A stretch of 64,000 bases of DNA from Paralithodes platypus. Its lineage: Eukaryota > Arthropoda > Malacostraca > Decapoda > Lithodidae. Positions 1-10,720 of the stretch are shown here, one piece after another. Position 1 is the first letter of the stretch; each line of letters opens with the position of its first letter. Under the pieces are notes generated by a model that saw only the letters and a list, made by a program, of their open reading frames with translations, was not told the DNA's origin and ran no database searches. The stretch spans positions 46,407,403 through 46,471,402 of the forward strand of contig CM064492.1 in assembly GCA_032716605.1 (NCBI GenBank), given 5' to 3'. The position numbers and the translations under genes are program-made.

Positions 1-1136
1 AGTTAGAGTAAACGGGGGCCTGAGTGAAGAGTTCCCAGTGAAAGTTGGAGTTCACCAAGGCTCAGTTCTGAGCCCATTACTGTTTGTCTTAGCCCTGGAG
101 GCTCTGTCAAGGGAATTTAGGACAGGACTCCCATGGGAGATGTTATATGCAGATGATCTAGTTCTTATCGCAGATAGTGCGCAGGAAGCAGAGGCGAAGT
201 TCAAAAGATGGAGGGAAGGTATGGCAAATATGGGTCTAAGAGTTAACATAGATAAAACAAAGGTCATGATTAGTGGAGTAGGGCGTGGGGCTATGGAAAG
301 AAGCGGAGACTATCCATGCGCAGTATGTGGGAAGGGGGTGGGAAGTAATTCAATTCAATGTTGTGTCTGTAGTGACTGGGTACACAAGAGATGTAGTGGA
401 GCTAGAGGACCTTTGACAAGAATCATAGACTTTGAATGTGCAGTGTGCAAGGGAGATCTTGTATTAAATGACCCGCCTGTCGGTGTTTATTTCGACAGTG
501 TAACGCTGGAGTGTGTGAATAAGTTCTGCTACCTGGGCGATACAGTTTTCGCTGGAGGTGACGCTGAAGCTAGCTCCATTGCTAGAGTCAGAAGTGGCTG
601 GGGAAAGTTTAGAGAGCTGTTGCCACTCCTGACCATGAGAGGGCTCCCACCCCACCTTAAAGGGAAGGTGTATACCTTGTGTGTTAGGAGCGCGATGACC
701 TATGCCTCCGAGACGTGGCCGGTTAAAGCGGAGGATGTCAATAGAATGGAACGGAATGAGAAGAGAATGGTGAGATGGATGTGTGTGGTTAATCTTAGGG
801 ACAGGGTATCGAGCGAGGAATTGAGAAGGCGTCTGGGCATTAGGAGTATCAGTGAAGTGATGCGCACGAGCCGACTTGGTTGGTTTGGACATGTGGAGAG
901 AATGGATGATCAGAACTGGGTGAAGATATGCCAGACTGTGAACTTGGGGGGAGCTGCGCGTAGGGGTGGACCTAAAATGACGTGGGCTCAGGTACTCCGG
1001 TCCGATCTCAAAATAAAGAACTTGGCAACAGAGGCAGCCCTTGACAAGGCCGCCTGGAAAGCTGCCATTTAGGACGTGAGACTGTAACCAGTCTCTGTGG
1101 ACAAACGATCTCTAAACTTGTATGTATGTATGTATG
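1..1136 (+). mobile_element. LINE-A fragment, 3' half of a non-LTR retrotransposon
   Basis: The stretch holds the 3' half of a non-LTR retrotransposon and ends in a short TGTA repeat (about 1119-1136), which looks like the 3' tail. The element runs off the left edge, so its 5' end cannot be seen. It abuts LINE-B, a relative with the same C-terminal design, and may have inserted into it. Clade is not assigned. Confidence 0.8.
2..1072 (+). pseudogene. LINE-A reverse transcriptase, C-terminal part with internal PHD-like zinc finger
   Basis: The frame is open from base 2 to the stop after base 1070. It begins at the conserved GVHQGSVLSPLLF segment (motif B region) followed by the catalytic YADD box about 35 residues later. 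Unusually, a Cys-rich segment then follows: two CxxC pairs, WVHKRC and a final CAVC, the spacing of a PHD/RING-type finger. After it comes the thumb region (CYLGD) and the C-terminal WFGHVERM block usual in this group. The fingers and any endonuclease lie outside the window. The visible part has no stop codon, so it may be a piece of an intact ORF. There is no reason to think it is a host gene. Confidence 0.8.
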
Positions 1137-1362
1137 GGAGACTGGTGTCAGCTTGGTCACTGAGATGATAAACACCATTATTAAAGATGAGAAAATCCCG
1201 AGGATTTACACAAAAGTGTAATAGTAAATATATACAAAGGAAAAGGGGATGCACTAGATAGAAGTAATTATAGGGCCCTCAAAATGTTTGACCAAATCAT
1301 GAAGGTCTGTGAGAGAGTTTTTGAGGGTTTGATAAGGCAAAGCATCTCCATTGATGATATGC
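1137..1362 (+). mobile_element. LINE-B, part 1 (RT fingers), cut by DIRS-1
   Basis: Decayed reading frames encode LINE reverse transcriptase finger sequence (IYKGKGDA, then NYR, a Met-Lys-Val-Cys-Glu-Arg segment and a final SIDDMQ). The frame is broken by stops and shifts. The last codons, Asp-Met-Gln, continue at 9388 with Phe-Gly-Phe-Met-Pro-Gly-Arg, a standard RT motif. The 8 kb between is therefore an insertion in this LINE. Confidence 0.75.
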
Positions 1363-1369
1363 AATTTGT

Positions 1370-1665
1370 TAGTAGTCTTGGCAAATCCAACGTCAAGGCT
1401 ATTAACCTAATTGCAATGACGACTTGTCTATTTTGACTGCTATGTCGTCATTCCAACCGCGATTAAAAAGAAAACGTCTAGAGTCTACTCCTTATCTTGC
1501 TCTAGGAGACGTTGTACATTAACCAAAACTACCACCGAAGGTGAAAAAAGCATAGAAGAGAAGAAAAAGGGGTTTACCTTAGTTACCGCTTAAGGCCCAT
1601 CCTGTGTTCCGTCATGTGCAGATCCCTGTCGAACGTGCGCATGAGCGACCCTCTCTTGTCATCAT
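1370..1665 (+). repeat. DIRS-1 left inverted terminal repeat
   Basis: This is the reverse complement of 9041-9341 with only scattered differences. Both arms contain the landmarks GACGACTTGTC, GGTTTACCTTAGTTACC and CCTCTCTTGTCATCA. The same sequence with more change bounds DIRS-3. Any promoter for the element would be expected here, but no clear core promoter was recognised. Confidence 0.93.
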
Positions 1666-3300
1666 TTTTTCACGCGCTCCATTGAATGCAGTCGCTTTTG
1701 TTGTGCTCCTTTAATTCACCCTGTTTAGGTTCGTTTCGGCTTATCTGGCCTTCTTTTTTGTTAGACAGATGTTACGTGATCTAGGGCACACGTAAATGGG
1801 CTCCTCAGTGTGTTTAATGGAGACGCGTGTGGAAATAGCTACCGAAGGTACGGGGGCGCCTGGCGTTCCTCGTGTGTGTTTTTCATTCCTTTCTCTTTTC
1901 ATATTCTTTTTTCCTGTTAGTCTGGGCATAGTTTAGCTTTTAGCTTATTTTAGCCTAGCTTGTTTCTCATTCAGGAATTGCTATGCCCCTATGAGTTTTC
2001 ATATTTTCATAGCCTAGGTGTACAGTTGGTTCACGATCTGAGATTTCGTGGTGGCGGTGCTGTTTGTAGGGTTTGTGTCGGCCGCATTATTAGCGTTATT
2101 CCCGAGTCCCCCCTTTCGAGCCTTCACTGTGTCTCAAGGGCCTGGGCGCTTGGTGGTTCGTGATATCCTGGGGTACCCCACGGGGGCCCCTCCCTCACAC
2201 CACAGGGTTTTTCGCCCCTGACACATTCTCTCCTCACGGCTAGGCCACCCTTTTTCTCGCCAGTTTCATTTACTGGTTTTTGTGTTCCCTTACTGTTTTC
2301 ACCTCCATCCTTTCATACCCTTTTGCCCAATCCTGGGGTACCCTACGGGGGCCCCTGTTTGTGCCAAACCACCCTTCCTGCCACTTCTCCTCATGGGCTT
2401 TGCTCTATCTCTGTGGGTTGGGTGGTTCCTAGGGGATGTGCCTCCTCTCCCCTGGTGTGTCTTCCTTGCCTCTCCCTTGACCGGTTGAGTCAGGATATTA
2501 TCAAGGAAGACACTGCTCAGCTTGATGGCCATCGTCGCTTGGAGTTCATAAGGAGATGACGCTTTTTTCTGGGCCTCTTTTGGTATTTCCTAGACGCTCC
2601 TCTCGCTTTTTCGGCGCCGGACCATCTCGGCCGGTCCCGCAAATTTGCGGGGTGCTCGATTCGGTCCTCTGGGACATTTCGGTTCCCCGCAAATTTGCGG
2701 AGATCGTTGGGGGGGTCCCGCGAAATTGCAGGAGGGTGGTGTCGGTACGGTTATGCCTCCATTGGCCCGCAAATTTGCGGTAATAGTTGGCTTTCACTAT
2801 TGACTTTTGTTATGTCATCTTGTTGCCTGATACTATATTGGTGTATGCACTTTACTGGTGTTATAGGCCCTGCATGTAAGATGTTGAGTGGTGGTTAACA
2901 CTTTCTCCATCTTTGCAGGTTCTGCTAGTGCTCTTCCGCCTCGGCCGCCCTCCTCACCTACCTCTGTGCTCCCAGTTTAGGGTGAGTACGGATACCTGTT
3001 TGCATGTGTGTTCCTGTTTCCCCATGCTCCTTCCCTGGTTCTTCTTGGACATTCTCTCCACTTACTCCTTCGACGTGCTGATTATGGTGTGTGTTCTTCT
3101 AGTGCAGGTAGGCTGCCTTGCTTTCGCCTTGGTTGTCGCTCCCCGTGCTTGGAGAGCCACAAGTCCTGCTTGCGCCACTCGCTCTGTGTGTCCTCTACGG
3201 CCTACCTCCCTGCTCTGTGTGGCACGTGTCTGGCCCTGGTGGTTGTGCTGCTCCATGGCCCTGGTTCCTCGGCGGCGGCTGTGGCTTCCTGCTTCCCTTC
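1666..3300 (+). other. DIRS-1 leader between terminal repeat and gag
   Basis: No convincing ORF lies here. The segment is collinear with the DIRS-3 leader on the other strand (about 56.9-58.8 kb): both have a GGGTACCC..CGGGGGCCCCT-like segment (2170 and 2337 here), the block 2400-2545 that is tandemly amplified in DIRS-3, and a cluster of short palindromes at 2637-2780. Conservation of non-coding blocks between two diverged copies suggests cis-acting roles, such as transcription, RNA packaging or reverse transcription. Confidence 0.6.
2637..2780. repeat. Cluster of 14-bp palindromes in the DIRS-1 leader
   Basis: The perfect palindrome CCGCAAATTTGCGG occurs at 2637-2650, 2687-2700 and 2767-2780, with a degenerate copy (CGCGAAATTGCAGG) near 2719-2732. 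The first two start exactly 50 bp apart. DIRS-3 has degenerate versions (CCGCAAAATTGCGG and CGCAAATTCGCG) at the matching place, 56875-57005. Dyad symmetry and repetition suggest protein binding sites, but no factor is known from the sequence. Confidence 0.75.
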
Positions 3301-3309
3301 CGTCGGTGT

Positions 3310-5530
3310 GGACGATGGTCTCCCGCCACATTAGGACTGTGGGCCACCGTTCCCCGGCCTTTGTTGGCGACCGGATCCGCGTCGCCCTGGGTATCCCTGA
3401 CCCGACTGAAGGCCATTTACCTGGCCCTCTCCCTGCTCGGGCCCTCTCCCCTGGGTCCCGCAGCCGGTCGTCCCATCGTCGGGGGGTTCCCCGGCTCCGT
3501 CCACGCTCTCGCTCGCCTTGACGACGCCCATCGCCCTCGTCATGGCTCTCGCCCTGAGGCCGGGGTTAGCGGCTCTGCCCCTGTGCGCCCTCCCCTGGCC
3601 TCTACGGATAGGGGCTCTACTCCCTTCCGCCCGCTTCCCCAGCCCAGACGACTTCCTCTTACGTTGTCCTCTCCGCGCGCGGTTGTTCATGCTGTAGCTG
3701 GCCCTCTGCTCCCTCCTCCTACACTGTCCAGGAGGGTCCGCCTGGATGTCGTTGCTTCTCCTACTTCACCTGCTTCAGTGCCTATTCTTCCTTCCCGGTC
3801 TCGTCCCACGGTGGTGGTCCCTCCCTCCTCCGCCTCGGTGTCGGGCCGCCCTGTTATCTCAGCCCCGGGGATCCTTGCTCTGTTTCCCCCCGCGGCTCCT
3901 GGCCTCCTTTCACCCGGCCAGCCTTCCCACTCCCGTCGTCCTGCTCCTCCTCATTCTTCTCTTCCTGACCTTCACTTACCGTCTCGCCAGGGGGGTACCC
4001 CTCCTCTTGCCTCGGTGGGGTTTCGCGAGGTTTCGGGGTCCCCTTTCTCAGGAGCTGATGTGTCGCTGGAAGAGGGGAATGGTGCTGTTTCCCCCTCGGC
4101 CGTTCGTGATCGGGAACGAGTCCCTCAACGGCGACCCAACCGTCGTCGCTCGCCTTCCTTGGGCCGCGACGCTGCTGGTTCGTGTCGTGGGTCTCGCTCC
4201 CGCTCACGCTCGCCCCTGCGGGCCGACCAATCTGGGGGGGTGGGGGGGGAGGGGGGGGGGTAGCCTCTCTCGGATCAATTGTCGGCTATGCAGGGCTGGG
4301 TTGTGTCACGCTTCGACGGGCGCTTGGAGTCGATGGAAGACTCCCTCTTCTCGCCCTTCTTGACGGTGCCTCACCCTCAGCACCTCACCCTACCTACCCC
4401 TGCTATGGTCCCCCTCCCTTCTGCAGGCCTACGCTCTGGTCAGACTTCAGCCGCCCTGACATCCTTCCGGCTGTTCAGTCCCTGGCTGTGTTGACGGGTC
4501 TGTCCTCCTATGGGACAGGTTTGTGCGACGCCGGTACGCCTGGCTTAGCCATCATGCTCGGTCGCCCTCTCCCATTGGAGGCCTGGTTTGCTGAGGCCTT
4601 CGACTTCACACACCGATCCGTCGACGGCTCTCCTTCCGTCCCTCCCCCGGAGTCGTCCCTGCTTTTGCCTCCTCTTGTGTCTGTCGGCGGGTTGGACGGC
4701 GCGTTCTGGTCCTGGATGAGCGCGCCCGTTCTTGAACTTTGTTCTCTTGCTACCCCGTTCTTCTCTCACCCGGATCAGCCCTCTGTCGCCAAGGTTTTTC
4801 CCTTGCGACGGAGGGTGACGGACTTATTGTCTTGTCTTTAGGTTCCCTCCAGACGTCTGTTCACCACCTGCGGCTTTTCGAGGCGTCTGCGCCAGGCGAT
4901 CTTCGCGAGGGTTTGGACCACGTTCAGCGGGTCCACCTTCGGCTCGCGGTGTCTTTGGTTCCCGAGCTGAAGGCGGTTTTGTGCGCGGCAACTCGGCACC
5001 GCACGACGGTACGGTCTTCGTTCTGCCGGCCGGCCCCCTTGGTTATTCGTCAGGGTTTGTTGTACTCTGCGCTATATACGTCGGGGTTTTTTACGCAGGA
5101 TGCTTGGGAATGCTCCGCTTCTCTGTCGGCGGCCCCTGCTTCCGCCACACGACGCCGTGCTGTGTCGTTACGGACCCTGCTTACGTCACGCACCGACGCG
5201 CTGTGCCGCGCGCGGGGTCTTCTCAGTCCCGTCCTTCTGCCGGTCCTCTTCGGGGTGCTGCTGCAAGTGCTGCCGCCTTGCGCAGGACTCGGACGTTGCT
5301 GGCCAGTGCTTCGGTTCCGCCTCGCACTTCTGTTCTTGCCCCTTTCATCCCCTCTGTGTCGGGGCTGGCCGGCCTTCCACTTCCGGCCGCCTTTCCAAGG
5401 GGTCAGCCCCGCGCCAGCCTGGGGTTGGGGTGGCCCGCCATTTTCGACGAGGTTGGGGGGGGCGGGGGTAGAGGAGGTCAACGTGGCGCTCATGCCCGCA
5501 CGGCCCGTACCGGGGGTACCTCCACGTCAA
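3310..5530 (+). pseudogene. DIRS-1 gag-like region, frameshifted
   Basis: Protein similarity to the intact DIRS-2 gag (21941-24328) is visible but spread over several frames. The N-terminus starts near 3313 (MVSRHIRTVG) and runs into Arg-Ser-rich repeats (SRSRSSHRR), as in DIRS-2. Later pieces in other frames cover the middle (4182-4841) and the C-terminal helical part (4739-5400). Runs of C and G, such as about 4238-4260, are likely places for frame loss, either real or from sequencing. The product would be the structural nucleic-acid-binding protein of the retroelement. Confidence 0.6.
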
Positions 5531-5534
5531 CACA

Positions 5535-6704
5535 ATGTGTAGTTCTCTGGGTCGGCCTCCTTGTTCTCCTTCTCGCCTGGGCGTACCGGGTCGCTCCCCT
5601 CCTCTCGGGTGCTCCCTCGGGTTGTTTTCGCCCTTGCGCCCCTCGGTAGCCGCGAGGGACGTTGGGGGCGGCGGGTTGCGCGGAGGGGTCTCACCTGGAG
5701 GTGGACGTCCAGACCCCCACTCCGCTCTTGTCACCGACAACAGCCCATCTCTTCCGAGGTGGCCCTCGTGTTCACTTCCATGCCCGAGCTGGGTAGCGTC
5801 GAGGGTGTTGGCCGCCGGTCACCCGGTTTTCCTCTCCCGTGTCTTTCTGGTTCCGTCGCCGACCTGCGACGCGATGCGACCGGTGGTGGATCTGTTGGCC
5901 CTCAACGGGCACATCGTGCACACACGGTTTCGGATGCTGCCGGTACCCCTGGTACGCCTGGCCCTGTGCCCTCTGTCGTGGGTAGTGTCGCTGGCCCTCC
6001 AGGATGTGTCTTGGCTCGTTCCTCTCCATCCTCGCTTCCAGCGATTCTTGGCCGTTCGGACTTCCGATCGTGTGTTCCTGTTCGACGGCCTTCCCTTCGG
6101 TCTCCACATCGCGCCGCAGATCTTCTCCGCACTGGTGGGGCAGGCTCTGGGTCCTCTCCTCAGGAGCGGGCTCCAGCTCCTGTTTTCCTTGGCCGTTTGG
6201 TTGGTAGTTTCCGACGCCCTAGGCCTGTGCATTGGCGACGCCCTCACAGTCGTTCGCGACATCGCACGGTTAGGGTTCCCCTTCGATGTTCCCAAGTCAC
6301 GCTTGACCCCGTCGCGTGTCGTGCCATGGGTCGGTCTCGCATGGGTTTTGTCCAGCGCTACGGTGACCCGGGGTCTGCCGGCCGCGGTGCACCTTCGGTG
6401 GACGGTCCTCGCCGTGTTGCACTCGGTCTCCCTCCCGGGGTGGCTCTGGGACTCGTTCGTGGGTTCGCTGCATTGGGCCGCTCTGCCCCTTCCCTTAGGG
6501 AGCCTCTGGCTACGCCGCCTCCTCCTCATGGGCACCGCGGTGTTTCCGTTGCCCCTATGGATCGGCTCCTGCCGCTCCCGCGTACCGTTCGCCGACGCTT
6601 CGGTCGCTGGGTTACTCGGGGCTCGCTCTCTGCGGCTGTGCCCTGGACCGACCCCCCCGCCGACGGTCTGGGTAACCACAGATACGTCGAGCGAGGTTGG
6701 GTGA
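5535..6704 (+). pseudogene. DIRS-1 reverse transcriptase
   Basis: A 389-codon frame shows the DIRS-type RT: VFLSRVFLVP, then MRPVVDLLALN (fingers), RFRML, a palm region, LFDGLPFGLHIAPQIF (the LPFGL block) and the connection segment. Motif A reads SLALQDVSWLVP where DIRS-2 has SLDLTDAYWHVP. The YxDD-type box, YLEDW in DIRS-2, is replaced by FSLAVW. Both catalytic regions are therefore damaged and this copy cannot encode an active polymerase. The RNase H segment follows in overlapping frames. Confidence 0.8.
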
Positions 6705-7401
6705 GGTTCCCAATCGAACCTGGGACGTCCACTTCCCGGCAGATGGGTGGGTCTCCCTCCTCTTACCTGTCTATGCCCTCGGATTGTTGGTTCCTTTGTT
6801 CTTCCTGCGGGACCACGCGCTGGCCCTTCGGGGTGAGTCGGTGGCCTTCGGGTTGGACGCTCAGACAAGCTGTCCCCTGCTTCCTTATGCGGGGGTCCTC
6901 CAGGTCGTTGACTCTATTAGGGGTCTCGGTGGAGTTGTTCTTCCTCGCGGACCGACACCCCTTCTCCTTGCATGCCTCCTCCCTGCCCGGGCCTGCCACC
7001 CTTTGGGCGGCCGCCCTGTCAAGAGGGCAGGGCGTTCTTGTAGAATGGGCGTTGCAACGGACTGTGTTCGCCGACCTCGCGGCTTCCTGAGGTGTTCCGG
7101 AGGTCGCCTTGTTCGCATCGGGGGTGCCGCGCCGGTTGCCTCTGGACCTCTCCCTCCGGCCTCGCGCTCCGGGGGGGGTCCGGACGCTTTCATGGTCGCC
7201 TGGTACAGGTGGCGGTCGATATCCATCTTTCCGCCACCAGACGCGCTGTTGATGTGCCCAGTCTTCGCGAAGCTGCGGCTGTACCACGGCTGCGTCTGGC
7301 TCCTCGCGCCTCTGTGGCCGGCACGGACTTGGTCCGCCCGGTTGCCGCGGTGGTGCCCGGGTCCGGTCCCTCTACCTGTCTCCGGCTTCCACTTGGGCTA
7401 G
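6640..7401 (+). pseudogene. DIRS-1 RNase H and C-terminal domain remnant
   Basis: The segment carries TVWVTTDTSSEVG (first RNase H strand), ESVAFGLD (SVAFRMDN in DIRS-2) and LPGPATLWAAALSR (LPGVANVWADALSR in DIRS-2), spread over two frames. The catalytic Asp of the last block is replaced by Ala. From 7180 the frame reads GGPDAF..W, a run of hydrophobics with FPPPDALLM, and LAPLWPARTW, the tail domain usually found after RNase H in DIRS elements. It ends just before the recombinase. Confidence 0.72.
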
Positions 7402-7544
7402 GTTGGGGTCCTGCGGACCTCTTTGGCCTTCGCATCGTGCTTGTTCATGAGGCACGGTGGCTCCCGGTCCCCGGCCGGGCCCTGCCTGACTTCCTGCAGC
7501 GTTCCTGGCCGTCTTCTCCTTGGGGGCCTTACGGGTCCCGCTGG

Positions 7545-8445
7545 AGGTTTTTTACTAGGTCACTAGTACAGGCCACTCGCCTGCCAGTTGGCTCTCCTTC
7601 CCTCGTCCTACGCTCCTTGTTTCACCTCTTCCGTACACGTCGCTTTCCAGTCGACGCTATCCGTACCCACTTGTCTGCCGTCCGGGGGGTTCTTTGGGTC
7701 CGTCGCTGGGCTGGTCGTTCCGCCACGGGAGCTGGATTCCTTCCTGACGGCTGCCTTCCGGGATCGACCGCCTCCGCGCCAGGTCCCTCCGCAGTGGGAT
7801 CTGGGGCGGGCTCTGGTCCTTCTGGCTTCCCCCACGTATACAAGGGCCGCTACGCCGGTTCCGTTGCTCGGGCGTCCACTCTTCCTTGTCGCTCTGGCCA
7901 CTGGGGATCGGGTGTCTGCACTAGCGGCATTGTCACGGCCCCGGGACTGCGTGCGATTCTCCCCATCCTTGCATGGCGTCTCGTTCGCCTCCTCCCCTCC
8001 TTTTCTTACCACGCATGGGAGGGAGGCCCCCGTTTTCCAGCCTTTCGCCGTCCAGGCTTTACGGCGTGGGCATCCTCGCCATGTGTTGTGCCCGGTGTCA
8101 GCCTTGCACTCCTCTGTTGCGTCTGTGGCGCCGCCTTCGGGTACTGCTGTGTGGGTGTCTCCTCGGACAGGTGGGAGGCTCTCGCAGGTGCAGATGGGCC
8201 GCCACGTTTGTCGGACCGTTCGTGCCCGTCACCCTGTTTGTAGGGGTTCTGCGCACGATGTCAGATCCTTTGCTGCCTCCTTCCGGTTCCTGCCACGTCG
8301 ATCCTTCCCTGCCATCGCCTCAGCGGTTTTGTGGTCTTCTATCAATTCCTTCATCTCCTCCTACCTCTCTGTGTCCAGTGTTCGACCCCCTCGGCCGGTG
8401 ATTGCTCTCGGGGGTCGTGTTTCCTGGTGCTCTGGCGAAGATCCC
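7545..8445 (+). pseudogene. DIRS-1 tyrosine recombinase (integrase), one frameshift
   Basis: The N-terminal core-binding part (YGSRWRFFTRSL, then RTHLSAVRGVL) lies in the frame running to about 7690. The catalytic part continues in the next frame to the stop in GGRVSWCSG-like sequence near 8440. A G run at about 7683-7688 is the likely shift site. Catalytic residues of the tyrosine-recombinase family are visible: Arg in LATGDRVSALAAL, His and Arg in AHDVRSF, and Tyr in FISSYLS. It is the best preserved gene of DIRS-1. The enzyme would insert circular double-stranded cDNA into the genome. The annotated stop of the open frame is 8703, past the conserved domain. Confidence 0.85.
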
Positions 8446-8864
8446 TGGTCTTCCCACCTTGTCCCTCGTTCTTTTCCTTTGTTTTATTTGACAAAGGGGG
8501 GGGGGGGGGGTGTATGGGTTTGCAACACTGGATTGCAAGTTTGGGATTATGTATTGTTCCAGTACATAAGTGTTTTTGCCACATTGAAAATTGTGTTTTG
8601 TTCTTGTGTTCAGTGTTTTTGTTGGTTTTTGAAGAAAAGGGATTTTGGGTACAGTACCTTTTTGGTTTCAGACAAGTCTATGTTTTTGCATTACTATGAA
8701 TGACGGGCATGTGTTAAAACTGTTCTTTTTAGCTACTCCTCAGTTTTTCACTCTTTTATTAAACTCTCTTGTTTACATTGTGTCTTTGTCATTCGTAATT
8801 TTGTTTTATGCATTGGTTTTTTTTGGTAGGTTGGGCTTGGATGTCCTCCTCCTATTTGTTATGC
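8446..8864 (+). other. DIRS-1 3' non-coding segment
   Basis: This T-rich segment after the recombinase domain has a G run at 8496-8510 and no recognisable gene. Its last part (TTGGGCTTGGATGTCCTCCTCC) recurs on the opposite strand next to the DIRS-3 ICR (51264-51285), which supports its being part of the element. Confidence 0.6.
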
Positions 8865-8979
8865 AGCCTTGACGTTGGATTTGCCAAGACTACTAACAAA
8901 TTGGGAGGTTTGACGTACCTCCCAACCTACCAAATAGGAAACCCTACTATTTGGTAGTAGTCTTGGAAAATCCAACGTA
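8865..8979 (+). repeat. DIRS-1 internal complementary region
   Basis: The first part (8865-8903) is the reverse complement of the left end of the element. The second part (8904-8979) is the reverse complement of the extreme right end (9312-9387). Read backwards, it is the junction formed when right and left ends are joined in a circle, with AAT between CCTCCC and TTGTTAG. This feature is diagnostic for DIRS1-type elements, where it is thought to act as the guide for rolling out a full circle from terminally incomplete cDNA. Confidence 0.92.
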
Positions 8980-9040
8980 CATAATACCCTCCCTCACGCC
9001 GGACCCCTGCCCATCCGCGTTCTTCTGCTGACGTGAGATG

Positions 9041-9387
9041 TGATGACAAGAGAGGGTCGCTCATGCGCACGTTCGACAGGGATCTGCACATGACGGAACA
9101 CAGGATGGGCCTTAAGCGGTAACTAAGGTAAACCTCTTTTTCTTCTCTTCTATGCTTTTTTCACCTTCGGTGGTAGTTTTGGTTAATGTACAACGTCTCC
9201 TAGAGCAAGATAAGGAGTAGACTCTAGACGTTTTCTTTTTAACCGCGGTTGGAATGACGACATAGCAGTCAAAATAGACAAGTCGTCATTGCAATTAGGT
9301 TAATAGCCTTGACGTTGGATTTTCCAAGACTACTACCAAATAGTAGGTTTTCCTATTTGGTAGGTTGGGAGGTACGTCAAACCTCCC
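9041..9387 (+). repeat. DIRS-1 right inverted terminal repeat with terminal extension
   Basis: 9041-9341 pairs with the left repeat. The remaining ~45 bases up to 9387 are unique to this end and are copied only in the ICR. The extension contains an imperfect dyad (GGGAGGTACGTCAAACCTCCC) and CCAAATAGTAGG/CCTATTTGG symmetry, so the end can fold on itself; such a dyad could be recombinase binding arms. Confidence 0.9.
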
Positions 9388-10720
9388 AGTTTGGTTTTAT
9401 GCCAGGACGTGGTACAACCGATGCTATCTTCATAGTCAGGCAGATACAGGAAAGATACTTACTAAAAGGCAGGGATCTTTACTTTGTGTTTGTAGACCTG
9501 GAGGAGGCCTTTGACAGGGTGCATAGAGATGTTGTGCATTGGGCTATGTGGAAACTTGGTGTGAAAGAGTGGCTGGTGCGTGTGATAATGAAGATGTATG
9601 AGGATTCGCGAACTGTGGTGAGGGTGAAAGGTGTACTGAGTGAGGAGTTCACAGTCCGTGTTGAAGTTCATCAGGGTTCAGTGTTAAGCCCCTCCTATTT
9701 ATTATGGTCCTGGAGGCACTGTCTAGAGATTTTAGATCCGGACTCCCTTGGGAACTGTTTTATGCAGACGATTTAGTCCTAATAGCTGACAATGTGCAAG
9801 ATGCTGAGGCCAAATTCAGAAGATGGAGAGAGGGCATGGCGAGCAAGGGTTTAAGAGTCAATGTTAACAAAACCCAGGTTATGCATTGTAGATTGAGATG
9901 AGGTAATCTGGAAAAGAGCGGTGCATACCCATGTGCAGTGTGTGGAAAGGGTGTGGGCGCTAACTCGATTCAGTGTAGCATCTGTCGATGTTTGGTTCAC
10001 CATGGGAGTAAGTGCTGTAGTAGAATAAAAGGACCCCTGCCGAAGGATAAGTAAAAAATTGAGAAATTTGAGTGCGTAGTGTGCAAAGGCGAGCTTGTGT
10101 TAAATGATGATCCTGTGGCTGTGAATTTTGGAAATGAGTTATTGGAGCTGGTGGACAAGTTTTGTTACCTAGGAGATACCATCTCTGCCGGTGGTGGGGC
10201 CGAGGCTGCCACTGTCGCTAGAACTAGATGTGGCTGGGGGAAGTTCAGAGAACTACTGACAATTCTGACCATGAAAAGAATGCCTCTCCCCCTGAAGGGA
10301 AAGGTGTATGCCTCATGTGTTAGAAGTGCAGTGACGCATGCCTCAGAAACATGGGCCATTAGAGTAGAGGATGTCAACAGAATGGAATGTAATGAGATGA
10401 GAATGGTGAGATGGATGTTTGGGGCCAGGCTGCAGGATAGAATAACAAATGATGAGCTGAGGAGACGTTTAGGTATAAAGAGTATTAGCGAGGAGATGCG
10501 TACAAGTAGACGGGGATGGTATGGGCATGTAGAGAGAATGGTTGAACAAAATTGGGTGAAAAGATGCAGGTCTGTGATTGTGGAGGGAGATGCACCAAGG
10601 GGTGGACCGAGGAAGACCTGGGATCGGACTATACGTGCCGATCTCAAATCCAAAAACTTGACAAGTGAAGCAGCCCTTAACAGAGTTGCCTGGAACGCCG
10701 CCATTAGGACAAGGGACTGA
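9388..10720 (+). pseudogene. LINE-B reverse transcriptase, broken
   Basis: Finger/palm segments FGFMPGRGTTDAIF, VFVDLEEAFDRV (motif A) and HQGSVLSP are in frame to about 9690. There a small loss shifts the frame, and LFYADDLVLIA (catalytic YADD) is read in the next frame. A stop at about 9900 and another shift break the PHD-like Cys segment (CAVCGKGVG..CSIC). The last 213 codons (10079-10720) are open and cover the thumb and the RRGWYGHVERM C-terminal block. The domain order matches LINE-A. Confidence 0.8.

Larger units (their letters stand above)
1366..9387 (+). mobile_element. DIRS-1: structurally complete DIRS1-like tyrosine-recombinase retrotransposon
   Basis: The element carries inverted terminal repeats (1370-1665 against 9041-9341), gag, RT and RNase H remnants, a tyrosine recombinase, and an ICR (8865-8979) complementary to both extremities. 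This is the defining architecture of the DIRS1 group, which integrates as a circle by tyrosine recombinase and makes no target duplication. It begins TTGTTAGTAG and ends CAAACCTCCC. The flanking triplets are AAT (1363-1365) and AGT (9388-9390). Removing the element restores an uninterrupted LINE-B reading frame. The internal genes carry frameshifts, so this copy is probably not autonomous. Confidence 0.93.

Noticed and set aside
1870..2920. Many short ORFs on both strands in the DIRS-1 leader
   Set aside because: They overlap each other, lack family signatures and fall over palindromes and repeats; treated as shadows.
2873..2920. Tiny intron in the DIRS-1 leader (GTAAG near 2876, TTTGCAG near 2919)
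   Set aside because: Under 50 bp, shorter than plausible for this kind of genome, and no frame benefit from removing it.
3062..5740. Long minus-strand ORFs opposite DIRS-1 gag
   Set aside because: High GC and codon bias of the gag strand open antisense frames; no motif supports them.
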